From positions 1-32,549 of the forward strand of contig WRFX01000010.1 in NCBI GenBank assembly GCA_009787445.1: a stretch of DNA of 32,549 nt, given 5' to 3'. How positions within the stretch are numbered: position 1 is the stretch's first letter; each line of letters starts with the position of its first letter. Shown here piece by piece: positions 8,683 to 14,326 of this stretch. The notes beneath the pieces are model-generated. The model did no database searches, had not been told where the DNA came from, and worked only from the letters and a program-made list of their open reading frames with translations. A program made the position numbers and the translations under genes. This DNA comes from Chitinivibrionia bacterium (GTDB lineage Bacteria; Fibrobacterota; Chitinivibrionia; Chitinivibrionales; Chitinivibrionaceae).

Positions 8683-9657
8683 ATGTCAATATTTGAAGCA
8701 AAACATTTATCTCTTCATTATCTTACTCGTTTCGGCTCGAAAGTGCACGCGGCGGTAGATATTTCTTTTGAATTGGAAGAGGGAGAAATTTTGGGTATTG
8801 CCGGCGAATCGGGCTGCGGTAAAACGACGCTTGTAAGCGGACTTTCGGGAATGTGTATTCCGCCGCTGAATTATACGTCCGGCGAAATTTTTGTCAGCGG
8901 ACAGCCGCTTATAGGAAGACCGCTTGAAGATATTCGCGAAAACGTGCTCGCAAAAGAAATTTCGATGATTCCCCAAGGCGCGTACAACGCGCTTAATCCT
9001 ACGAGAAAAATTAAGGATTTGGCTATGGACGTTCTTAAAAGCCACGAAAAGGGCAAGGCGAACAAAAAAGAAATGTACCAGCGGATTCACAATCGTTTTG
9101 AACTTTTGGGACTCGATACGGACAAAGTGCTTAATTCTTATTCGGTGCAACTTACGCCGGGAGAAAAACAGCGTTCCGTCATAGGAATTTCGACTTTGCT
9201 TAATCCGAAAATGGTTATTGCGGACGAGCCGACGTCGGCGCTTGACGTTACTACGCAAAAACAGGTTATCGGGGTGATTTTCGACCTTTTGGAAAAGAAA
9301 GTTTTCTCCACGATGATATTTATTACCCACGAATTGCCGCTTTTAAGGCACGTCGCCGATAGAATTGCGGTTATGTACGCGGGTGAAATTGTTGAAATGG
9401 GAACAAGCGAACAGTTGGTATTTTCGCCGAAACATCCTTATACGCAGGCGCTTATGAGCGCAATGCTTTCGGCGGAAGAGGGCGCGAGAAAACGCAAGCC
9501 GGAGGCGATTGAGGGCGCTCCGCCTAATCTTGCGGAAGAAATTGTAGGTTGTCGTTTTGCGCCGAGATGCAAACACGCGACCGACGGATGCAAAAAAAAT
9601 AAACAGGAAATCCGTATCGTTGATAATCGTCAAGTGAGGTGTGAAAATGCCAAATAA
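8683..9657 (+). CDS. ABC importer ATPase, DppD/OppD type (324 aa)
   Basis: The start is the ATG at 8683, behind AGGAG; the reading frame is open further upstream but only over the end of the permease gene. Walker A is GESGCGKT (residues 41-48), the Q-loop is IPQGAYNALNP (96-106), Walker B is MVIADEP (177-183), and the H-loop is ITHE. The signature motif, normally LSGG(M/Q)(R/K)QR, reads LTPGEKQR (157-164), so the first Gly and the Ser are replaced. The C-terminus has the oligopeptide/dipeptide extension with GCRFAPRCKHATDGC. It should hydrolyse ATP with the next gene's product to drive import. Its last 11 bases overlap the following gene. Confidence 0.94.
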   Translation: MSIFEAKHLSLHYLTRFGSKVHAAVDISFELEEGEILGIAGESGCGKTTLVSGLSGMCIPPLNYTSGEIFVSGQPLIGRPLEDIRENVLAKEISMIPQGAYNALNPTRKIKDLAMDVLKSHEKGKANKKEMYQRIHNRFELLGLDTDKVLNSYSVQLTPGEKQRSVIGISTLLNPKMVIADEPTSALDVTTQKQVIGVIFDLLEKKVFSTMIFITHELPLLRHVADRIAVMYAGEIVEMGTSEQLVFSPKHPYTQALMSAMLSAEEGARKRKPEAIEGAPPNLAEEIVGCRFAPRCKHATDGCKKNKQEIRIVDNRQVRCENAK

Positions 9658-10441
9658 AAATGTAATATTTGAAGCGAAGGATCTCGTCAAAGAGTTTGGA
9701 CACGGAAAAACGCACAATGTCGTGTTGAAAGGTTTGAACTTTGAAATAGAAGACGGCGAGATTGTAACGATAGTAGGCGGCTCGGCTTGCGGAAAGTCCG
9801 TCGTCGCAAAGCATCTTTTAGGATTTATGCAGCCGACAAAGGGAGAACTTTTTTACAAAGGCAAAAAAATTACGAATCAAAGAGACCATTGGCAGACGGT
9901 TCAGCCGATTTTTCAAGACCCGTTTTCCGCCTTTAATCAGTTTTTCTCGATTCGTTCGCAGTTGGAAGATTCTTTTAAGGTTTTGTATAAACGTCCAAGC
10001 CGCGCCGAAATAAAAGAAAGAGTAGACGCGGCGCTTCTTGCGGTTAACGTTATGCCGAGCGACTTAAAAGAAAAATTTCCGTTTGAATTGTCTGGCGGAC
10101 AAATGCAAAGAATGCTTTTGGCGAGAATTTTTGCGCTTAAACCGCAGGTTCTCATCGCCGACGAAGCGACTTCGATGGTGGACGCGTGCGTGCGCGCAAA
10201 TATTTTGGATTATCTTATGAAACTCAAAAAAGAGTTGAATATGACCATCGTATTTATTACGCACGATATCGGTTTGGCGTATTACGTTTCCGACAGAATT
10301 TTTGTTATGCACGACGGCGGAATCGTAGAACACGGAACGCCCGACGAAGTTGCGCTGCATCCGAAAAGTAATCACACTATTCAGTTGTTGGAAGATATTC
10401 CCGATATTCACAAGGACTGGATAAAACGAAAAAGAGCATAG
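9647..10441 (+). CDS. ABC importer ATPase, DppF/OppF type (264 aa)
   Basis: The ATG at 9647 is preferred because GAGGTG lies five bases upstream; a GTG two codons earlier overlaps that SD. Walker A is GGSACGKS (44-51), the Q-loop is IFQDPFSAFNQF, the signature LSGGQMQR is intact, Walker B is VLIADEATS, and the H-loop is ITHD. The protein lacks the long C-terminal HPY extension and is shorter than DppF (about 330). With the preceding ATPase it should form the heterodimeric motor; the two signatures differ in quality, so the two ATP sites may not be equivalent. It ends the operon, followed by an intrinsic terminator. Confidence 0.94.
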   Translation: MPNKNVIFEAKDLVKEFGHGKTHNVVLKGLNFEIEDGEIVTIVGGSACGKSVVAKHLLGFMQPTKGELFYKGKKITNQRDHWQTVQPIFQDPFSAFNQFFSIRSQLEDSFKVLYKRPSRAEIKERVDAALLAVNVMPSDLKEKFPFELSGGQMQRMLLARIFALKPQVLIADEATSMVDACVRANILDYLMKLKKELNMTIVFITHDIGLAYYVSDRIFVMHDGGIVEHGTPDEVALHPKSNHTIQLLEDIPDIHKDWIKRKRA

Positions 10442-10453
10442 ATTTTTTTAATT

Positions 10454-10480
10454 GGCGGGAATTTCCCGCCTTTTTTATTT
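10454..10480 (+). terminator. Intrinsic terminator of the ABC transporter operon
   Basis: GGCGGGA (10454-10460) and TCCCGCC (10464-10470) pair around ATT, followed at once by TTTTTTATTT. It lies 12 bases after the last ATPase stop. This is a classic rho-independent terminator and separates the operon from the MoxR gene. Confidence 0.92.
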
Positions 10481-10531
10481 GTGAAATAAATTATTTTATG
10501 GTAAAAAAATACCAAAAAATAAGGAGAATCT

Positions 10532-11515
10532 ATGGACATTACGCAACTTAACGAAAAAATTCGCGAGCAAAGCGCGTTTACTTCGCTCATTCGACAGGAG
10601 ATAGCAAAGGTCATCGTCGGGCAAAAAGATATGGTTGACAAATTACTTGTCGCGCTGTTAAGCGGCGGTCATATTTTACTTGAAGGTTTGCCCGGACTTG
10701 CGAAAACGCTTACGATTTCAACTCTTGCCCAAATTATAAATACGGGTTTTAAGAGGATTCAATTTACGCCCGATTTACTGCCCGCCGATTTGATAGGAAC
10801 GATGATTTTTAATCAGAAAAACGGCGAATTCGTAGCGAAAAAAGGACCGATTTTTTCTAATTTTATTCTTGCGGACGAAATAAATCGCGCTCCTGCAAAA
10901 GTTCAGTCGGCGCTTCTTGAAGCGATGCAGGAAAAACAGGTAACTATCGGCGACACGACTTACAAACTCGAAGAGCCGTTTTTGGTTATGGCGACGCAAA
11001 ATCCTATTGAACAGGAAGGGACATATCCGCTTCCCGAAGCGCAAGTGGATAGATTTATGCTTAAAGTGAAAGTTCCGTATCCAAGCCGCGAAGAAGAATT
11101 GGAAATTTTATCCAGAATGGGCAGCGGCGATATTCCGCAAGTTGGAAAAATTACGGACGCAAAGGCGATTCTTAATGCGCGAAACGCGATTAAAAACATT
11201 TATATGGACAAAAAAGTCGAGGAATACATCGTCAATTTGGTATTTGCAAGCCGCGAACCCGAAAAAGCGGGAATCGTCGATTTGGCTGGACTTATCGAAT
11301 ACGGCGCAAGTCCTCGCGCTACTTTGGCGCTTACCAAAACCGCAAGAGCGAACGCGTTTATAAACGGACGCGGATACACGACGCCCGAAGACGTGAAAGC
11401 GGTCGGCTTCGACGTTTTGCGGCACAGAATCGTCCCGACTTACGAGGCGGACGCCGAAAATGTAAGTTCGGAAGATATTGTGCGTAAAATTTTCGATTCG
11501 GTTTTAGTGCCGTAA
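10532..11515 (+). CDS. MoxR-family AAA+ ATPase (327 aa)
   Basis: AAGGAG precedes the ATG. Walker A is GLPGLAKT (residues 52-59), the MoxR form of the P-loop. Walker B and its surroundings read NFILADEINRAPAKVQSALLEAMQE, followed by the TYPLPEAQVDRFMLKV sensor/arginine-finger region and the C-terminal lid (GASPRATLALTKTARANAF). MoxR ATPases act as chaperones that help mature partner complexes, often with a DUF58 and VWA-domain gene next door. No such partner lies here: the next gene is rpsP, 98 bases away. The length is normal and no residue looks damaged. Its target is unknown. Confidence 0.95.
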   Translation: MDITQLNEKIREQSAFTSLIRQEIAKVIVGQKDMVDKLLVALLSGGHILLEGLPGLAKTLTISTLAQIINTGFKRIQFTPDLLPADLIGTMIFNQKNGEFVAKKGPIFSNFILADEINRAPAKVQSALLEAMQEKQVTIGDTTYKLEEPFLVMATQNPIEQEGTYPLPEAQVDRFMLKVKVPYPSREEELEILSRMGSGDIPQVGKITDAKAILNARNAIKNIYMDKKVEEYIVNLVFASREPEKAGIVDLAGLIEYGASPRATLALTKTARANAFINGRGYTTPEDVKAVGFDVLRHRIVPTYEADAENVSSEDIVRKIFDSVLVP

Positions 11516-11552
11516 TTTCGCAATTTTTCAAAAAAACTTGCGCGACGGTTTT

Positions 11553-11572
11553 GGCATATAATATTTTATGCC
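11553..11572 (+). promoter_or_regulatory. TATAAT inside an inverted repeat upstream of rpsP
   Basis: GGCATA (11553-11558) and TATGCC (11567-11572) are perfect inverted arms. A consensus -10 box, TATAAT, lies at 11557-11562 within them. No good -35 box is seen at 16-18 bases. It lies 42 bases ahead of the rpsP start and could be the operon promoter; the repeat could be an operator or coincidence. Confidence 0.4.
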
Positions 11573-11613
11573 GTGAATTTTAGAAAAAACTTAAAAAATT
11601 ACAAGGAGTTATT

Positions 11614-11856
11614 TTGGTAAGTATTCGTCTTGCGCGCGGCGGAAAAAAGAAAAAGCCGTTTTATAGAATAGTTGCGGCGGATAGTCGTTTTCCCCGCGAC
11701 GGTCGTTTCCTTGAAATTCTTGGGTATTACAATCCTGTTGTAGAACCGAAAGATTTGAAAATGAATATTGAAAGAGTGGATTATTGGGTCGGCGTCGGAG
11801 CAAAAATGTCGCAAACGGTAGAAAATTTACGTAAAAAAGCGCTGGAAAAGAAATAA
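11614..11856 (+). CDS. rpsP: 30S ribosomal protein S16, TTG start (80 aa)
   Basis: The product begins (M)[19 protein letters not shown] and continues with [13 protein letters not shown], the hallmark of bS16. The start codon is TTG at 11614: AAGGAG lies five bases upstream, the alignment to S16 begins exactly there, and no ATG is possible at this end. S16 binds 16S rRNA early in 30S assembly. It is the first gene of the classic rpsP-rimM-trmD-rplS operon; rimM starts ten bases after the stop. Length is normal for the family. Confidence 0.97.
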   Translation: MVSIRLARGGKKKKPFYRIVAADSRFPRDGRFLEILGYYNPVVEPKDLKMNIERVDYWVGVGAKMSQTVENLRKKALEKK

Positions 11857-11866
11857 GGTTAAACTT

Positions 11867-12394
11867 TTGCGTATAAATTCGGACGATTTTGTAGCCGTCG
11901 CGACAATAGGCAAACCGTTCGGCTTGAAAGGCGCGTGCGCTTTGTTTGCGATGGGAGAAACGCTTGTAAATTCCGATTTTCCTTTGAAACTTTGGGCAGG
12001 AAACGCCGAAAACGCAAGGGAAATAACTTTGCTTGAAGTAAGCGGCGAAGGCAATAATATTCGTTGCGTTTTTGAGGATATTTGCGATAGAGACGGCGCG
12101 GATTTATTGAAAAATAATATTCTCTATATAGAAAAAGAACGCTTGCCTAAATTGGAAAAAGACGAGTATTATTTTCGGGATTTGATAGGACTTTCGGTGG
12201 AAAGCGACGAGTGCGAAAAAATAGGAACGATAAAGGAAGCGTTTAATTATCCGACTACCGACGCGCTTGACGTTATTTTGAATAACGGGCGCGTGATAAC
12301 GATTCCTTTTAAGAAAGAAATTGTGAAAAAAGTCGCCGTTTGCGACGGTAAAATAATCGTCGACAGCGCGAAAATAGACGAGTTGATGTTTTGA
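11867..12394 (+). CDS. rimM: Ribosome maturation factor RimM, TTG start (175 aa)
   Basis: The N-terminal barrel begins with DDFVAVATIGKPFGLKGACALF, the family's VGxIxxPHGxxG-like opening. The C-terminal PRC-barrel is seen from about residue 100 (YYFRDLIGLSV, GTIKEAFNYPTTDALDVI, TIPFKKEIVKKV). RimM assists 30S head assembly and binds S19. The start is TTG at 11867 with AAGGT seven bases upstream; no ATG lies near. The stop TGA overlaps the trmD ATG by one base (TGATG), implying translational coupling. Confidence 0.94.
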   Translation: MRINSDDFVAVATIGKPFGLKGACALFAMGETLVNSDFPLKLWAGNAENAREITLLEVSGEGNNIRCVFEDICDRDGADLLKNNILYIEKERLPKLEKDEYYFRDLIGLSVESDECEKIGTIKEAFNYPTTDALDVILNNGRVITIPFKKEIVKKVAVCDGKIIVDSAKIDELMF

Positions 12395-13095
12395 TGTTCT
12401 TTGACGTGCTGACTTTGTTTCCGAATATGTTTGACGGAATTTTAAGCGAGAGTATTTTGTCGCGGGCAATAAAAAACGGCTTAATTTCGGTAAAAACGGA
12501 TAATATTCGCGACTATACGACCGACAAACATAATACCGCCGACGATGAAGCGTACGGCGGAGAACCCGGAATGGTAATGAAGCCCGAACCCGCGTCGGCT
12601 GCAATAAAAGCGGCGAGAAAAAGGCATAGCGGCAAAAATTTTTTAGTAATTTATATGTCGCCGCACGGAAAAGTTATGGAACACGAAACGGTCGCAAGAT
12701 TGGCAAAACTCGACGGGCTTGTGATTTTGTGCGGACATTACAAAGGAATTGACCAAAGGGTCATCGACAAGTATGTGGACGAAGAATTATCGCTTGGCGA
12801 TTTTGTGCTTTCGGGCGGGGAAATTCCCGCGATGGCGTTAATCGACTCGGTGAGTCGTTTGGTGGACGGGGTTTTGGGAAACGGCGCAAGCGCGTCTCGG
12901 GATTCGCATTACGACGGACTTTTAAGCGCGCCGTGCTTTACGAGACCTGAAATTTTTGAAGAAATGAGCGTGCCGAGCGTTTTGATTTCGGGAAATCACG
13001 CGAATATTGCAAAATGGCACGAAGACGAAGCGAAAAGAATAACCAAAGAGAAAAGATTTGACCTTTGGCAGAAATATGAAAGTAAAAACAAATAA
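12394..13095 (+). CDS. trmD: tRNA (guanine-N1-)-methyltransferase TrmD (233 aa)
   Basis: TrmD makes m1G37 next to the anticodon using S-adenosylmethionine. It starts [25 protein letters not shown] and has the knot-fold motifs [17 protein letters not shown] and [32 protein letters not shown]. The usual YGGGPGM loop reads YGGEPGM (residues 54-60), an acidic substitution at the third Gly. The start is the ATG at 12394, overlapping the rimM stop by one base. Length fits the family. rplS follows after 23 bases. Confidence 0.96.
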   Translation: MFFDVLTLFPNMFDGILSESILSRAIKNGLISVKTDNIRDYTTDKHNTADDEAYGGEPGMVMKPEPASAAIKAARKRHSGKNFLVIYMSPHGKVMEHETVARLAKLDGLVILCGHYKGIDQRVIDKYVDEELSLGDFVLSGGEIPAMALIDSVSRLVDGVLGNGASASRDSHYDGLLSAPCFTRPEIFEEMSVPSVLISGNHANIAKWHEDEAKRITKEKRFDLWQKYESKNK

Positions 13096-13099
13096 AAAA

Positions 13100-13115
13100 A
13101 TACCTTTGGAGGTAT
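13100..13115 (+). promoter_or_regulatory. Small hairpin covering the rplS ribosome binding site
   Basis: ATACCT (13100-13105) can pair with AGGTAT (13110-13115) around a TTGG loop. The 3' arm and loop contain most of the GGAGGT SD (13108-13113) of rplS, whose GTG starts at 13119. Folding would hide the site, so it may tune L19 translation relative to trmD. The stem is short. Confidence 0.35.
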
Positions 13116-13118
13116 AAA

Positions 13119-13637
13119 GTGGATTTAATTAAACAGATTGAAAAAAGTTATCTCAGAGACGCCGCAAAGACGGAATTTTCGGCGGGAGATACCGTAACTG
13201 TCAGTTATCGCATTCAAGAAGGCGGTAAAACTCGTATTCAGAAATATACGGGAGTTGTTATTCAAAGAAGAAACGGCAAAGGAATGAACGCGACTTTTAC
13301 CGTTCGTAAAGCGTCGGCAAACGGCGTTTTTGTCGAAAGAATTTTTGCATTAAATTCCCCGCTTATCGAGGCGATAAACGTCGATACGAAAGGTCGCGTC
13401 CGTCGCGCAAGAATTTACTATTTGAGACAGAGAACGGGAAAATCCGCAAGAATACGCGAGTTGAAAATGCACGATTCCGATACGGAGGAATCAGTAGTAT
13501 CGACAACTCCGGCGGCGGAAGTTGTCGCGGCTAAATCGGCTGTTCCCGAAACTTCGGCTAACGATGCGGACGTAGCGACAACTGAAACGGCGAAAAAAGT
13601 AAAGACGGAAAAAACTCCCGCGCCCGCGGCGGAGTAA
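13119..13637 (+). CDS. rplS: 50S ribosomal protein L19, GTG start and long C-terminal tail (172 aa)
   Basis: Residues 1-115 match bL19 ([55 protein letters not shown]). The GTG at 13119 has GGAGGT five bases upstream and is the only start consistent with the family N-terminus. After the L19 core there is a tail of about 57 residues rich in Ala, Thr, Glu and Lys ([20 protein letters not shown]), likely disordered; most L19 proteins are about 115 residues long. L19 lies at the 30S-50S interface. It is the last ribosomal gene of the operon, with the Nudix gene 53 bases downstream. Confidence 0.95.
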   Translation: MDLIKQIEKSYLRDAAKTEFSAGDTVTVSYRIQEGGKTRIQKYTGVVIQRRNGKGMNATFTVRKASANGVFVERIFALNSPLIEAINVDTKGRVRRARIYYLRQRTGKSARIRELKMHDSDTEESVVSTTPAAEVVAAKSAVPETSANDADVATTETAKKVKTEKTPAPAAE

Positions 13638-13690
13638 GCGTTAAATATCTTATCGTTTTGAAGAGAAACCGCAAAAGGTAACTACAATTT

Positions 13691-14146
13691 ATGAATACAA
13701 GCGATTATCGTCCGAATGTTTGCGTTGTCGTACAACATCCTGAAACGGGGAAGTTGCTTTTGTGCCACAGGTGCGGTTTTTTGCCCAGCGAAGGTTGGCA
13801 ATTTCCGCAAGGGGGGATAAATGAAAATTTTCCGCTTGAACAGGAAATGCGGCGAGAACTTAAAGAAGAGGCGGGAACGGACGAAGTCGATATAGTTGCC
13901 GTTTCTTACGGAGAATATTTTTACGATTTTCCCCCGCACGTTTACAGAAAACGCGGCGGTTTTAAGGGGCAGCGGCAAAAATGGGTGCTTGTTCGTCTGC
14001 GCGATGAAAAATTTGTAAACGTAAATACCAAAAAACCTGAATTTGATTCATACGAATGGGTGTCGCCTAAAATTGCGCTAATGCGCGCGGTTGAGTTTAA
14101 GCAAAGCATATATCATCAGGCGCTCACCGAGTTGAATGTGTTGTGA
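13691..14146 (+). CDS. rppH: RppH-like Nudix hydrolase (151 aa)
   Basis: The sequence follows RppH/diadenosine polyphosphatase: YRPNVCVVVQHPETGKLLLCHR, SEGWQFPQGGI, and a C-terminal FKQSIYHQAL segment. RppH removes pyrophosphate from the 5' end of mRNAs, starting decay. The Nudix box spans residues 41-63; the core RELKEEAGT (R55, E56, E59, E60) is intact, so metal binding should work, but the first Glu of the box is Phe47. The SD (AAAGG) is about 11 bases upstream of the ATG, a loose spacing. Whether it is co-transcribed with rplS is unclear. An Ap4A hydrolase role is an alternative. Confidence 0.88.
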   Translation: MNTSDYRPNVCVVVQHPETGKLLLCHRCGFLPSEGWQFPQGGINENFPLEQEMRRELKEEAGTDEVDIVAVSYGEYFYDFPPHVYRKRGGFKGQRQKWVLVRLRDEKFVNVNTKKPEFDSYEWVSPKIALMRAVEFKQSIYHQALTELNVL

Positions 14147-14270
14147 AATTTTTATTTGCCCGCCAATTTATCAAACGAAAATTTATCTATATTTTTCATA
14201 AATTTGCCGCGATTTTTCGGCTCGGCGCAAAAACGAAACGCGCCGTATTAAATTGTAACGATTTTTAAGC

Positions 14271-14297
14271 AAAAAAAAAGCGGGGATTTCTCCCCGC
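14271..14297 (-). terminator. Intrinsic terminator of the M60 protease gene
   Basis: On the minus strand GCGGGGA, loop GAAA and TCCCCGC (14297-14280) form a seven-pair GC-rich stem followed by nine T (14279-14271). It lies 30 bases after the stop of the minus-strand protease. The plus strand has no T tract after the stem, so it acts mainly in the minus direction. Confidence 0.92.
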
Positions 14298-14326
14298 CGT
14301 GCCAAAAACAAAATTATAGCAAAAAT

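Noticed and set aside
8707-9330. A 207-codon minus-strand frame over the DppD-type ATPase gene
   Set aside because: It is antisense to a gene with intact Walker motifs and is rich in Arg, Asn and Phe with no recognisable domain.
10499-10514. TGGTA/TACCA inverted repeat ahead of the MoxR gene, similar to GGTA/TACC elements near tRNA-Gln and rplS
   Set aside because: The arms are only four or five bases in A-rich DNA and the spacing and orientation differ between sites, so a shared element is not supported.
14223-14245. Inverted repeat CGGCGC/GCGCCG after the Nudix gene
   Set aside because: The 11-base loop and lack of a following T tract make it a poor terminator; it may be chance, so it is not listed as a feature.
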